Shown: positions 17,157 to 26,208, counted from the stretch's first letter. The stretch: DNA of 64,000 nucleotides from Microtetraspora sp. NBRC 13810 (GCF_030268685.1 NZ_BSRQ01000005.1:248001-312000), one strand, 5' to 3'. Numbers and translations: made by a program. Notes: a model not told the origin generated them from the letters alone.

Positions 17157-17206
17157 GTCAGTGGCCTATGTCAGTGGCCTATGTCAGTGGCCTATGTCAG
17201 TGGCCT
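17157..17206. repeat. 13-bp tandem repeat over the echA stop codon
   Basis: GTCAGTGGCCTAT is repeated three times exactly (from 17157, 17170 and 17183), followed by an 11-bp partial copy ending at 17206. On the minus strand each unit contains CACTGA, and the first one met supplies the His codon and TGA stop of the enoyl-CoA hydratase. A slippage origin from the end of the gene is likely. Confidence 0.9.
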
Positions 17207-17985
17207 TCGAAGGCGGGCTGCCGCTTGTCGAGGAAGGCGCGGGTGGCGTTCAGGTGGTCCTGGGTGGCCGCGGAGGCTTCCTGGAGGTCGGCTTCGAGGT
17301 CCAGGGACTGGTTCAGCGGGTGGGAGGCGGCGAAGGCGAGGGCGCGCTTGGTGGCCGCGTAGGCGCGGGTGGGGCCCTGCGCCAGCCGTACGGCGAGCTC
17401 GCGGGCGGTCTTGGGCAGGTCGGCGGCGGGGACGACACGGGTGACCAGGCCGAGTTCGAGCGCGCGGGTCGCCGGGACCGGCTCGCCGAGCAGGAGCATC
17501 TCGGCGGCGACCGCGGGGCCGGCGAGCCGCTGGAGCGTCCAGGAGGAGCCGGAGTCGGGGGCCAGGCCGATGCCGGAGAACGCCATCGCGAACTTCGCGT
17601 TGTCCGCGGCCACGCGCAGGTCGCAGGCGAAGGCCAGGGCCGCGCCCGCGCCCGCCGCGACCCCGTTGACCGCGGCCACCACCGGCTTGTCCATCTCCAC
17701 GATCGCGGACACGATCGGGTTGTAGTGCTCGCGCACGGTGTTCGCCAGGCCCCGGCCGGCCTCCAGATTGTCGGCGTGCTCGCGCAGGTCCTGGCCCACG
17801 CAGAAGGCCCGGCCCGACCCGGTGATCAGCACCGCCCGCACGTCGTCGTCGCCCGCCGCCCGCTCCAGGGCGTCACGCAGCTCGACCTTCATCGCGGCCA
17901 CGAGCGCGTTCATCGCGTCCGGCCGGTCGAGTGTGATGGTGGCGACGTGGTCTGAGACTTCGTGCCGCACGTAACGGTCACTCAC
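17197..17985 (-). CDS. Enoyl-CoA hydratase/isomerase family protein
   Basis: A 262-residue crotonase-fold enzyme. The oxyanion-hole segments are SGRAFCVGQDL and AVNGVAAGAGAALAFACDL, and FSGIGLAPDSGSSWTL follows. The second catalytic Glu of true hydratases is not obvious (an Asp-Ser stands near its place), as in PaaG-type isomerases. GTG 17985 is chosen because AGGAG lies a few bases upstream, immediately after the stop of the PaaX gene; the two are translationally coupled. With a PaaX regulator the enzyme may act in phenylacetate-type or other aromatic acyl-CoA breakdown, but no paa oxygenase genes are present. Confidence 0.85.
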   Translation of the reverse strand: MSDRYVRHEVSDHVATITLDRPDAMNALVAAMKVELRDALERAAGDDDVRAVLITGSGRAFCVGQDLREHADNLEAGRGLANTVREHYNPIVSAIVEMDKPVVAAVNGVAAGAGAALAFACDLRVAADNAKFAMAFSGIGLAPDSGSSWTLQRLAGPAVAAEMLLLGEPVPATRALELGLVTRVVPAADLPKTARELAVRLAQGPTRAYAATKRALAFAASHPLNQSLDLEADLQEASAATQDHLNATRAFLDKRQPAFEGH

Positions 17986-17995
17986 GGTGGCTCTC

Positions 17996-18814
17996 CTACA
18001 TCTCGGCGAGGTTGCGGTCGACGAACGCGGCCGCGGGGGGCAGCAGGCGGGCGGCTTCCCGCTCGAAGTAGGCCCGCGCCTTCTCACCGGGCCACTCGGA
18101 CGGCAGTAGCTCGGCGGGAAGCCCCGGATCCCGGAAGAGGAAGTTGCGCCACCCGTGCACCAGTCTGCTCCTGGTCGCGAACACCTGATCGGCGGGGGCG
18201 TCGTCGGACAGCCCGCCCACGAGTTCCACGGCCTGGGCCAGCCAATCCTCGTATGCCCTCGCCATGCCCGCCAAATCCCACGCGCGGGCGACCAGCTCCC
18301 GCGGGTCGCCGTCGAGCGCGGCCAGGAACAGGTCGGCGCGCACCCGCTCGGCGGCGAAGAGCGTCGCCAGCTCCGCCGAGGGCCGCGGACCGATCCAGGT
18401 GGTCTCGGAGAGCGGGGCGTAGCCGAAGAAGGCCAGGTCGGCCCGGAGCCGCGCGCGCCTGGGCCGGTCCCGCACCGGCTCGACCACCACGAGGTGCCAC
18501 TGCCCGGACCATGTGATCGTCCCCGCCCGGTAAATTCTCAGAGCCGTCTCGTCCAGCCTCCGCACGCACTTGGGCGTCACCGCGTAACCCGGCCCCGGCG
18601 GCAGCCGTACGGGGGCGAGCCAGCCCTGCCGGACCATGCGCGAGATCGCCGTCCGCACGGCCGGGGCGGCCACTCCCAAGGGCGCCATGAGGCGCACGAG
18701 CGCGGCCACGGAGGCCCGTCCGCCGCGGGCGCGCAGGTGGTCGCCGTACAGGTCGAAGAGCGCGGCGCGGGCGTTCACGAGCACCAGTTTGGCCGTCTGC
18801 AGGGGGCCCGACAA
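17996..18814 (-). CDS. PaaX-family transcriptional repressor
   Basis: A 272-residue protein with the PaaX architecture: an N-terminal winged helix (ARAALFDLYGDHLRARGGRASVAALVRLMAPLGVAAPAVRTAISRMVRQGWL), a central RNase-like region with WHLVVVEPV and a C-terminal helical domain (LVHGWRNFLFRDPGLPAELLP). PaaX proteins respond to phenylacetyl-CoA. The start (TTG 18814) lacks a clear ribosome site and could lie slightly downstream. It is co-directional with, and 10 bp before, the hydratase gene. Confidence 0.87.
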   Translation of the reverse strand: MSGPLQTAKLVLVNARAALFDLYGDHLRARGGRASVAALVRLMAPLGVAAPAVRTAISRMVRQGWLAPVRLPPGPGYAVTPKCVRRLDETALRIYRAGTITWSGQWHLVVVEPVRDRPRRARLRADLAFFGYAPLSETTWIGPRPSAELATLFAAERVRADLFLAALDGDPRELVARAWDLAGMARAYEDWLAQAVELVGGLSDDAPADQVFATRSRLVHGWRNFLFRDPGLPAELLPSEWPGEKARAYFEREAARLLPPAAAFVDRNLAEM

Positions 18815-18959
18815 CGCATTCTGGGAGGAGATCGTTACCCGGCAGCCACCGGGAGGCGGGATAATAGGACATCACAGAAGACGTGAATGCGTCGGCCGCC
18901 CATCCAGGCGTCGGCCGAAGATCGCAACCGCGGAGCCCGAGGCAGGAAGGGATGCACGC

Positions 18960-19127
18960 ATGGCGGCGATGAAGCCGCGGACCGGCGATGGTCCGCTGGA
19001 GGTCACCAAGGAAGGACGGGGCATCGTCATGCGGGTCCCCCTGGAGGGTGGCGGCCGGCTGGTCGTGGAGCTCTCGGCCGACGAGGCCGGTGCCCTCGGC
19101 GATGCGCTCAAGCAGGTCGTAGGCTGA
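18960..19127 (+). CDS. DUF3117 protein, 55 residues
   Basis: A tiny, highly conserved actinobacterial protein (MAAMKPRTGDGPLEVTKEGR..., ending GDALKQVVG). AGGAAGG precedes the ATG. The Mycobacterium homologue (Rv1211, recalled from memory) also sits close to tag. No catalytic residues are present. Strong conservation with such a small size suggests a binding or regulatory role, but the function is not established. Confidence 0.88.
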   Translation: MAAMKPRTGDGPLEVTKEGRGIVMRVPLEGGGRLVVELSADEAGALGDALKQVVG

Positions 19128-19251
19128 CGGACGCACGTTTCGTCATCCAGTGACGGCCCTGGCCAGCGGGTTCTCCATGTCTGGCGGGGGGAGAGACCGG
19201 GGTCGTCACCTTTCGATCCGCCACCCGGGCGGACAGTAAGAAGGAGCCCCC

Positions 19252-20676
19252 TTGCCCATCGACACCTCGGTCACCCTTACCGCCCAGCCTGCCCCGGACG
19301 CGCTTCTGCTGGCCTTCCCCTTCGACGCCGACCTGGCGCCCGACGCCCCCGACCTGCCGGTCCCGGTGGCCGGCCTGCTCGCCCACCACGAAGCCAAGGG
19401 TGAGGCCGGGGAGATCGTGGAGGCTCCGTTCGCCCGCGGTGAGACGGTCGGCCGGGTGTTGTTCTACGGCATCGGCGACGGTGGGGCCGCGGCGTTGCGC
19501 AAGGCGGGCGCCGCGGTGGCCCGCAGGGCGAAGGGCCGCCCCGCGTTGAGCGTCGTGCTCCCCCAGGGGGCGGGGCAGGTGTCCGCGCTGGTCGAGGGCG
19601 CACTGCTGGCCACCTACGCGTTCCGGATCGGCGAGAGCCGTACGAAGCCGGTGGCCGCGGTCGAGTTCGTCACGGCGGCCGAGGGCGCGGCCGAGGGGGT
19701 ACGGCGGGGCGAGACGATCGCGCGGGCCGTGGCGGTCGCCCGCGACCTCGCCAACACCCCCTCCTCGACGAAGAATCCCGCCTGGCTGGCCGAGCGGGCG
19801 GGCGAGCGGGGCGTGGCCGTCCGGGTGTGGGACGAGGACGCGCTGAAGGCGGACGGCTTCGGCGGCATCCTCGCGGTCGGCCAGGGCTCGACGCAGGAGT
19901 CCAGGCTCATCCAGCTCTCCTACGAGCCCGAGGACCACGACGGGCGGCACGTGGTGCTGGTCGGCAAGGGCATCACCTTCGACAGCGGCGGCCTGTCGCT
20001 GAAGCCCACCGACAACATGAAGCTGCAGAAGACCGACATGGCGGGCGGCGCGGTCGTCATCGCCGTTCTCGGCGCGCTGCGCGAGCTCGGCGTGCGGGCC
20101 AGGGTGACCGGGCTGGTCGCCGCCGCCGAGAACATGCCGTCGGGCACCGCCCAGCGGCCCAGCGACGTCATCACCCACTACGGCGGGCGCACGGTCGAGG
20201 TCCTCAACACCGACGCCGAGGGGCGGCTGGTGCTCGCCGACGCGCTGGCCTACGCCGACGCCGAGCTCGACCCCGACCTGGTGGTGGACATCGCCACCCT
20301 CACCGGGGCCATCACCGTCGCGCTCGGCCGCAGCGTCGGCGCGATCTACGCCAACGACGACGACCTCGCGGCGGCCCTGGTGGACGCGGGCGGCGCGAGC
20401 GGCGACCCGCTGTGGCGGATGCCGCTGATCGACGACTACGCGCCGGCGCTGGAGTCGGCGGTGGCCGACCTGGCCAACGTGGAGTCCGGCGGCACCTACG
20501 GCGCCGGTTCCATCACGGCCGCGCTCTTCCTGCGCGAGTTCGCCGGCAAGCGGGCCTGGGCGCACCTGGACATCGCCGGAGTCGGCCGCAGCATGGCGGA
20601 CGAGGGCGTCCTGAGCAAGGGGGCCACCGGGTTCGGGGTCCGGCTGCTGCTGGAGTGGCTCACTCGGAGATCTTGA
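19252..20676 (+). CDS. pepA: Leucyl aminopeptidase (M17)
   Basis: A 474-residue cytosolic aminopeptidase that removes N-terminal residues from peptides; the family acts as hexamers with two metals. The C-terminal catalytic domain shows LVGKGITFDSGGLSLKP (metal and catalytic Lys), MKTD-like KTDMAGGAVV and the signature NTDAEGRLVLADALAY. The N-terminal domain is variable, as usual. The start is TTG 19252 with AAGGAG upstream. Its 3' end overlaps the convergent methyltransferase gene by 17 bp. Confidence 0.94.
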   Translation: MPIDTSVTLTAQPAPDALLLAFPFDADLAPDAPDLPVPVAGLLAHHEAKGEAGEIVEAPFARGETVGRVLFYGIGDGGAAALRKAGAAVARRAKGRPALSVVLPQGAGQVSALVEGALLATYAFRIGESRTKPVAAVEFVTAAEGAAEGVRRGETIARAVAVARDLANTPSSTKNPAWLAERAGERGVAVRVWDEDALKADGFGGILAVGQGSTQESRLIQLSYEPEDHDGRHVVLVGKGITFDSGGLSLKPTDNMKLQKTDMAGGAVVIAVLGALRELGVRARVTGLVAAAENMPSGTAQRPSDVITHYGGRTVEVLNTDAEGRLVLADALAYADAELDPDLVVDIATLTGAITVALGRSVGAIYANDDDLAAALVDAGGASGDPLWRMPLIDDYAPALESAVADLANVESGGTYGAGSITAALFLREFAGKRAWAHLDIAGVGRSMADEGVLSKGATGFGVRLLLEWLTRRS

Positions 20677-21310
20677 GCGCGGCCAGCAGCCCGTCACCCA
20701 GCGGGATCAGCACCGGGCGCAGCCGGTCGTCGGAGCGGACCAGCTTCGTCAGCTCGCGGATCGCCACCGTGTCCGGGTCCCGCTGGGCAGGGTCGGCCAC
20801 GCGGTGCTCCAGGAGGGCGTTGTCGAAGGCCACGATGCCGCCCACGCGCAGCAACCGCACCGACTCGGCCAGGTAGTCCGCGTACTCGTGGGTGACCGCG
20901 TCGGCGAAGACCAGGTCGTAGCCGCCGTCGGACAGGCGGGGCAGCACGTCGAGGGCACGCCCGGTGATGAGCCGGGTGCGCCCGCCGGCGAACCCGGCCT
21001 GGGAGAACGCGATCCGGGCCAGCCTCTGATGCTCGGGCTCGACGTCGACGCTGGTCAGCGTCCCGTCCGGGCGCATGCCCCGGAGCAGCCACAGCCCCGA
21101 TACGCCGCATCCGGTGCCGATCTCAACGACCGCCTTGGCGTTGATGGCCGTCGCGAGGAAACAGAGCGCGGCACCTCCGCCCGGGAGGATCGGGGGAGCT
21201 CCGACCTCCGCGGCGCGCTGCCGCGCGGCCCGCAGGATCTCGTCCTCGACGTGGAACTCCTCGGCATAGGCCAGAGTGGCCTCCACCGGACTGTTCGGCA
21301 TCGGGTCCAT
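20660..21310 (-). CDS. Class I O-methyltransferase (catechol-OMT-like)
   Basis: A 216-residue SAM-dependent methyltransferase. The SAM site is [16 protein letters not shown], followed by [14 protein letters not shown] and [17 protein letters not shown] with the metal-binding acidic pair; DNALL follows. The start at 21310 is set by GGAGG upstream; a longer frame to 21415 is not needed. It is divergent from sigE, the same arrangement as Rv1220c-sigE in Mycobacterium (from memory). The substrate is unknown. Confidence 0.88.
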   Translation of the reverse strand: MDPMPNSPVEATLAYAEEFHVEDEILRAARQRAAEVGAPPILPGGGAALCFLATAINAKAVVEIGTGCGVSGLWLLRGMRPDGTLTSVDVEPEHQRLARIAFSQAGFAGGRTRLITGRALDVLPRLSDGGYDLVFADAVTHEYADYLAESVRLLRVGGIVAFDNALLEHRVADPAQRDPDTVAIRELTKLVRSDDRLRPVLIPLGDGLLAALKISE

Positions 21311-21385
21311 TGGCCTCTCCTCCCTGCTTTCGCCGTACGCACTCTTTGCTCGCTGGTCGCAGCCTAGGGGAGGGAAGCCCGAACG

Positions 21386-21411
21386 GGAACTCATGTGCCC
21401 CCCGGTGCGTT
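21386..21411 (+). promoter_or_regulatory. SigE-type ECF promoter upstream of sigE
   Basis: GGAACT (21386-21391) and CGTT (21408-21411) are separated by 16 bp, matching the GGAAC/CGTT pattern that SigE-like and many other ECF sigma factors recognise. The site is about 105 bp before the sigE start, so the sigma factor probably drives its own gene. It is assigned by pattern only. Confidence 0.72.
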
Positions 21412-21516
21412 GCACGGTTTAAGCGGCCTTTGCCGGATCGCAGGGCAGTCCGTACGCATGAAGGGACGAAACCAGGCACTATGGCGATAGCGGTGGTCCC
21501 GGAGAGAGGAGCGCTG

Positions 21517-22179
21517 GTGGACGACCACCAGTCGGAAACTCCAGTGTCCGAATGGACTCCTCCCACGTGGGAGGAGGTCGTCCGGACACACTCGGCGCGG
21601 GTGTATCGACTCGCCTACAGGCTGACCGGCAACGTGCACGATGCGGAGGATCTCACACAGGAGGTCTTCGTCAGGGTCTTCCGTTCGCTGTCGAGCTATA
21701 CGCCCGGCACGTTCGAGGGCTGGCTGCACCGGATCACGACCAACCTTTTCCTCGACATGGCGCGGCGCAAGCAGCGGATCAGGTTCGAGGGGCTGGGTGA
21801 CGACGCGGCCGAGCGGCTGCGCGGGCGTGAGCCTTCTCCGGCGCAGGTCTACGACGACACTCATCTGGAGCCCGACATCCAGGCGGCGCTCGACGCGCTC
21901 GCCCCGGAGTTCCGCGCGGCCGTCGTGCTGTGCGACATCGAGGGCCTGTCCTACGAGGAGATCGCGGCGACGCTCGGCGTGAAGCTGGGCACGGTCCGCA
22001 GCCGTATCCACCGAGGCCGCTCACAGCTGCGGGAGGCGCTGGAGCACCGCGCGCCCCGCGGCGGACATCTCCCCCCGACGACGATCCAAGGGGAGGACTT
22101 CGTGAACGAGCGCGGCGACAACCACGTCAACAACCCTGGCGAGGGCCACGGCGAGCCGCTGGGCGGGGAGCGGGCATGA
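21517..22179 (+). CDS. sigE: ECF RNA polymerase sigma factor SigE
   Basis: A 220-residue group 4 sigma factor for envelope stress. Region 2 includes [32 protein letters not shown]...[20 protein letters not shown]. Region 4 includes [47 protein letters not shown] 21517 has GAGGAG 5 bp upstream and is preferred; ATG 21481, in frame, would add 12 residues. The acidic tail after region 4 is unusual in length. It overlaps rseA by ATGA, and a matching ECF promoter lies upstream, so positive autoregulation held in check by RseA is expected. Confidence 0.93.
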   Translation: MDDHQSETPVSEWTPPTWEEVVRTHSARVYRLAYRLTGNVHDAEDLTQEVFVRVFRSLSSYTPGTFEGWLHRITTNLFLDMARRKQRIRFEGLGDDAAERLRGREPSPAQVYDDTHLEPDIQAALDALAPEFRAAVVLCDIEGLSYEEIAATLGVKLGTVRSRIHRGRSQLREALEHRAPRGGHLPPTTIQGEDFVNERGDNHVNNPGEGHGEPLGGERA

Positions 22180-22841
22180 GCCATCTGGGAGAGCGCGTAT
22201 CGGCGCTGGTGGACGGTGAACTCGGCCACGTCGAGCGGGAGCGCGCGCTGGCACATCTGACCTTCTGCGCCGACTGCCGGTCAGAGGTCGAGGCCGAGCG
22301 GGCGCTGAAGAACCGGCTGCGGGCGCTCGACGGGCCCGCGATGCCGGCCGACCTGACCATGTCCCTGCTGCGGATGTCGGAGCCGGGAGGCCCGCTGCCG
22401 CCCAGGGTGCGGCCGTTCCCGGACGCGTCGCGGTCCTTCGGCGGCGTTCCGCTGCCGGGCATGCACAGCGGCGGCCCGCCGGACAACCGGCCGCGCGGCA
22501 GGGCGCAGAGCCGTGGCGGGCGGGCCAGGCGGGCCGGTTACGTCGCGGTCGGCCTGACGTCCGCGGCGGTGGCGTTCGGCACGATGTTCGTGGTCGGCGG
22601 GCTCGGCGCCACTCCGGCGGTGGTGCCGCAGATGGAGAAGTTCGCCAACCAGCACAAGACCACCGCGCCCTACGGCCAGCTCAACGTCTTCGGGTCGGCC
22701 TCCACGCCGCCCGCCGTGCCGTACGAGCCGGCTCGCGGGGACGGCGCGCCGTACGCCCGGTCCGCGCACGACACGCCCACGCCCACTCCGCGGCCGGCCA
22801 CTCCGGCACCCGGGACGCCGTCGACGCCGCCCCTGAGGTGA
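22176..22841 (+). CDS. rseA: Zinc-binding anti-sigma factor RseA
   Basis: A 221-residue anti-sigma factor. Its N-terminal ZAS domain has the motif HLTFCADC (HxxxCxxC), which binds zinc and clamps the sigma factor. Residues about 75-120 are a basic linker, followed by a membrane segment ([22 protein letters not shown]) and a Pro/Thr-rich extracellular tail. The membrane anchor fits release by regulated proteolysis. The gene is coupled to sigE (ATGA) and to rseB (GTGA). Confidence 0.9.
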   Translation: MSHLGERVSALVDGELGHVERERALAHLTFCADCRSEVEAERALKNRLRALDGPAMPADLTMSLLRMSEPGGPLPPRVRPFPDASRSFGGVPLPGMHSGGPPDNRPRGRAQSRGGRARRAGYVAVGLTSAAVAFGTMFVVGGLGATPAVVPQMEKFANQHKTTAPYGQLNVFGSASTPPAVPYEPARGDGAPYARSAHDTPTPTPRPATPAPGTPSTPPLR

Positions 22842-23920
22842 GCCGGTCGTCGCTCGGCGTGCTGGTGGCGGCCGTGGTGCTGCTGAGCCTGGCGGTGAGC
22901 GCCAGGGCCGGCACGGTACCGCCACCGGACCAGGAGGGCGACGACACGGGCCTCCATCTGCTGCGTGAGGCCGCGGCGGCGGCCCGCCTGCAGGATTACA
23001 CCGGCACGCGTTTCGTCACGTCCTGGGGGATTTCAGGGGCTTCCTCCACGCTGTTTGACGTGCGTCACACGGCGGCCGGCGGCCTCTTCGTGGACGACGT
23101 CTCACCTCGGGAGCCGGGCCGGTGGGTGGACCCCGGCTCGCTCGCCGGCGGGATGGCCTCCCCGCCCGAGGGGATGCTGCGGACGCTGGCCGGCAACTAC
23201 CGGGTGGTGCCCGCGGGCGGCGGCGTCGTGTGCGGCCGGGACAGCCTGATCGTGGAGGCGCTGCGCCCCGACGGCACCAGGGCGGCCCGGTTCTGGATCG
23301 ACGAGCTGAGCAGGCTGCTGCTGCGCAGGGAGATCCTGGACGGCGCCGGGCGGGTCGCCTACGCCGACACGTTCCTCGACCTCACCCTGCCGGACCCGCG
23401 CCCGGTGCCACCGGCGACCGGCTCGGCCCCGGCCGAGCCGCCGCGGGTCCCGTCGCCATCCCCGTCGCCATCCCCGCCGCAGTCCTTGCCGCAGTCCCCG
23501 CCCGGCCCGGAGGAGCTCGACCGGCTGCGTGCCAGGGGATGGGAGTTCAGCGGGTCGCTTCCCGGCCGGCTGAGACTCTTCAGCGCCAGCGATGCGGCGA
23601 GAGATTACCTCTATTTGGGGTACTCAGATGGTCTGTCGGTCGTGTCGGTCTTCATCCAGCCCGGCGACCTCGACGAGACCCGGTTGAGGGGGTGGCATGC
23701 GCAGTCGCTTGACGGGCATACGATCTGGATTCGGGACTCCGTCGAGCGGGAGGCGATCTGGGCCAGTGGGGGGCATGTCTACACCGTCCTGGCCGACGCT
23801 CCGGCGGACATGGTCGACGCCGCCATCGCGGCGCTGCCCCACGAGGGCGAACCCGGCCTGTGGCTGCGCATGGGCAAGGGTGCCGCGCGGCTTCTGTCCT
23901 GGATCAACCCCTTCGAGTAA
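22838..23920 (+). CDS. MucB/RseB-like extracytoplasmic regulator
   Basis: A 360-residue exported protein with an N-terminal signal segment (LGVLVAAVVLLSLAVSARAG). The first domain (ARLQDYTGTRFVTSWG... to ...FLDLTLPDP) has the beta-rich layout of RseB/MucB, which bind lipids or misfolded lipoproteins and protect RseA from cleavage. A Pro/Ser linker with repeated PSPSPSP follows. The C-terminal domain (GWEFSGSLPGRLRLFSASDAARDYLYLGYSDGLSVVSVF) ends at a short hydrophobic tail. It is coupled to rseA by GTGA. The role as a stress sensor is inferred from position and fold. Confidence 0.78.
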   Translation: MSRSSLGVLVAAVVLLSLAVSARAGTVPPPDQEGDDTGLHLLREAAAAARLQDYTGTRFVTSWGISGASSTLFDVRHTAAGGLFVDDVSPREPGRWVDPGSLAGGMASPPEGMLRTLAGNYRVVPAGGGVVCGRDSLIVEALRPDGTRAARFWIDELSRLLLRREILDGAGRVAYADTFLDLTLPDPRPVPPATGSAPAEPPRVPSPSPSPSPPQSLPQSPPGPEELDRLRARGWEFSGSLPGRLRLFSASDAARDYLYLGYSDGLSVVSVFIQPGDLDETRLRGWHAQSLDGHTIWIRDSVEREAIWASGGHVYTVLADAPADMVDAAIAALPHEGEPGLWLRMGKGAARLLSWINPFE

Positions 23921-23937
23921 AGACCCCTTTTACATCT

Positions 23938-23979
23938 CTCGTATGTCCACGAGAAGAGAATCATCGTGTCACATACGAG
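23938..23979 (+). promoter_or_regulatory. Two-part hairpin in the htrA leader
   Basis: CTCGTATGT (23938-23946) pairs with ACATACGAG (23971-23979), and inside it CACGA (23948-23952) pairs with TCGTG (23964-23968), with a 1+2-nt internal bulge and an 11-nt purine-rich loop. The htrA ribosome site follows directly. With no T-run it may be a translation-level switch or a partial terminator between rseB and htrA. Confidence 0.6.
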
Positions 23980-24000
23980 CCAAGGAGTGGTGAGGCAGCG

Positions 24001-25743
24001 ATGACCGACGAGCAGCGGGCTCAAGCCCCCCAGGAGGATGCCTGGGTCGGCTCCGCCGGAGGCGGGGATCGCCGGCCGTCGGAGCTCCAGGAGCCCCTGG
24101 GCGGGCGCGATCAGGCGCTCGCGCAGGACACGGCGTCCGGCGACCGGGCCGCGGCCCCCGGCCTGGGCGGCCCCGCCAAGCCCGACTTCCTGCCCGCCGA
24201 CCACGTTTCCGCCGACCAGGTCGCCGGTGACCGCTTCGCCGGTGACCGCGACCGGGCGGACGACCGCTGGTCCGCGTCCGGGCCGGAGCAGTCCGGCGGG
24301 TCGTCCGGCTGGGGCGACCCGTCGGGGGACCTCTCAGGCGGCCGTGACTCCGGCTGGGGCGACCCGTCCGGAGCCCAGCGCGACTCCGGCTGGCAGGCCG
24401 GCGACACCGGCGCCTACGCCCACCAGGCGGACGCCGGATCCACGGACACCGCCGCCTACCCCGCCGACATCAATCCGATGCACGGGCCGACCCCGCCCCC
24501 GCCGCCCGCCAGGGCCTTCGGCATGGGGCCGGGCTGGGCGCCGCCCCCGCCGGGCGGTCCCGGCGGTCCGGGAGGCCCCGGCGCGTTCGGCGCCGCCCCC
24601 GGCGTGGCCGTCATCAGGCGCGGGCCGCGCACCGGATTCCTCATCGTGCTCGCGATCGTCATCGCGATCATCGCCTCGGCCCTCGGCAGCATCGGCACCT
24701 ACGTGCTCACCAGCGAGGACGGCGGCCCCGACCCGTCGTACAACCTGGGCTCGGCGCCGACCGGCACCGTGGACCGCGCGCCCGACTCCGTCGCGGGGGT
24801 CGCCTCCCGGGTGCTGCCCAGCGTGGTCTCCCTTGAGGTGGAGGGCAACGGCGAGGCGGGCACCGGGTCCGGGTTCCTGATCAAGGGCGGATACGTGCTC
24901 ACCAACAACCATGTGGTGGCCGTCGCCGGTCAGGGCGGGGACATCAAGATCCAGTTCAACAACCGGAAGGTCACCGCGGGCCGCATCGTCGGCCGCGACC
25001 CGGCCTCCGACCTCGCCGTGGTGAAGCCGGACGACGACTTCGGGATGCCGCAGATCGCCCTGGGCAACTCCGACAGCGTCGTCGTCGGCGACCCGGTGAT
25101 CGCCATCGGTTCCCCCCTCGGCCTGTCCGGCACGGTGACCACCGGCATCGTCAGCTCGCTCAACCGGCCGGTCGTCGCCGGCGGCGAGACCGGCCCGACG
25201 GACCAGAGCTACATCAACGCCATCCAGACCGACGCCGCGATCAACCCGGGCAACTCCGGCGGTCCCCTGGTCAACAGCGCGGGCCAGGTCATCGCGGTCA
25301 ACTCGGCGATCGCCACGCTCACCGGCAGCCGCTCGGCGGAGAGCCAGGGCGGCAGCATCGGCCTCGGCTTCGCCATCCCGGTCAACCACGCCCGCCGGGT
25401 CGCCGAAGACCTCATCAGCACCGGCAGCGCCAAGACCTCGCGGATCGGCGTCAGCATCGACCCCTTCTACCAGGGCCAGGGCGTGCGCATCGCCTCCCAG
25501 GTGGAGAACGGCCAGGCCCCGGTCGAGGCCGGCGGCCCCGCGGACAAGGCGGGCCTCAAGCCCGGCGACGTGATCCTGGAGGTGAACGGCACGCCGGTGA
25601 CGACCGACCAGGAGCTGATCGTGCTGATCAGGAGCAAGGCGCCCGGTGACAGGCTGTCCATCAAGTATCAGCGCGGTGGCCAGGAGAAGACGGCCGAGGT
25701 CACGGTGCAGGCCAGCGCCCTGCCGAGCCCCTCGCCCTCCTGA
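24001..25743 (+). CDS. htrA: HtrA/DegP-type membrane serine protease
   Basis: A 580-residue S1C protease. Residues 1-205 are a cytoplasmic, Gly/Pro/Asp-rich disordered tail with repeats such as SGWGDPSG. A membrane helix spans about 212-236. The catalytic triad is His304 (LTNNHVVAV), Asp337 (PASDLAVV) and Ser419 (NPGNSGGPLV). A PDZ domain fills the end (GPADKAGLKPGDVILEVNG). It degrades or refolds damaged envelope proteins and may cut RseA. ATG 24001 follows GAGG. It belongs to the sigE region but has its own leader hairpin. Confidence 0.93.
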   Translation: MTDEQRAQAPQEDAWVGSAGGGDRRPSELQEPLGGRDQALAQDTASGDRAAAPGLGGPAKPDFLPADHVSADQVAGDRFAGDRDRADDRWSASGPEQSGGSSGWGDPSGDLSGGRDSGWGDPSGAQRDSGWQAGDTGAYAHQADAGSTDTAAYPADINPMHGPTPPPPPARAFGMGPGWAPPPPGGPGGPGGPGAFGAAPGVAVIRRGPRTGFLIVLAIVIAIIASALGSIGTYVLTSEDGGPDPSYNLGSAPTGTVDRAPDSVAGVASRVLPSVVSLEVEGNGEAGTGSGFLIKGGYVLTNNHVVAVAGQGGDIKIQFNNRKVTAGRIVGRDPASDLAVVKPDDDFGMPQIALGNSDSVVVGDPVIAIGSPLGLSGTVTTGIVSSLNRPVVAGGETGPTDQSYINAIQTDAAINPGNSGGPLVNSAGQVIAVNSAIATLTGSRSAESQGGSIGLGFAIPVNHARRVAEDLISTGSAKTSRIGVSIDPFYQGQGVRIASQVENGQAPVEAGGPADKAGLKPGDVILEVNGTPVTTDQELIVLIRSKAPGDRLSIKYQRGGQEKTAEVTVQASALPSPSPS

Positions 25744-25856
25744 ACAGTAGGGACAGGTGGCGCACCGGCGGCCCGGGCGCCGGAACAGGCTATTAGTCTG
25801 GGATCCGTCCGGGCCGTTTCAGGTGGGCGGCCCGATGGTTCGTGGTAGGAGATCAC

Positions 25857-26201
25857 GTGTTCGGACTCGGCGGCTTTGAGATCGTGGCGCTGGTGGTGAT
25901 CGCGCTGCTGGTGTTCGGGCCGGACAAGCTGCCACAGGCCGCCTCGCAGGCGGGGCGTACGCTCCGCAACCTGCGCCGCATGGCCAACAACGCGAAGGAC
26001 GACCTGCGGTCCGGGCTCGGCCCGGAGTTCCGCGACTTCGACCCCGCAGATCTCAACCCGCGTACCTTCGTCAGGAAGCACCTGATCGACGACCTGGAAG
26101 ACGACTGGAACCGCCCGGCCGCCGATCCGATCAACGACCTGGAGCCGACGTCGGAGCTCAAGTACGGCGAGATCCCGCCGTACGACAACGAGGCCACCTG
26201 A
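25857..26201 (+). CDS. tatB: Twin-arginine translocase subunit TatB
   Basis: A 114-residue membrane protein. Its N-terminal helix reads FGLGGFEIVALVVIALLVFGPDKLP, with the conserved Glu and the FGPDKLP hinge. An amphipathic helix (ASQAGRTLRNLRRMANNAKDDLRS) and an acidic tail follow. It pairs with TatC to receive folded twin-arginine substrates. GTG 25857 is chosen because TAGGAG lies just upstream. Position after htrA matches the Mycobacterium order. Confidence 0.93.
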   Translation: MFGLGGFEIVALVVIALLVFGPDKLPQAASQAGRTLRNLRRMANNAKDDLRSGLGPEFRDFDPADLNPRTFVRKHLIDDLEDDWNRPAADPINDLEPTSELKYGEIPPYDNEAT

Positions 26202-26208
26202 CCTCGGC

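Noticed and set aside
19108-20697. A 529-codon frame opposite pepA
   Set aside because: It is a composition-driven mirror of the aminopeptidase gene with no domain. Similar mirrors lie opposite the histidine kinase, the helicase and the VWA gene.
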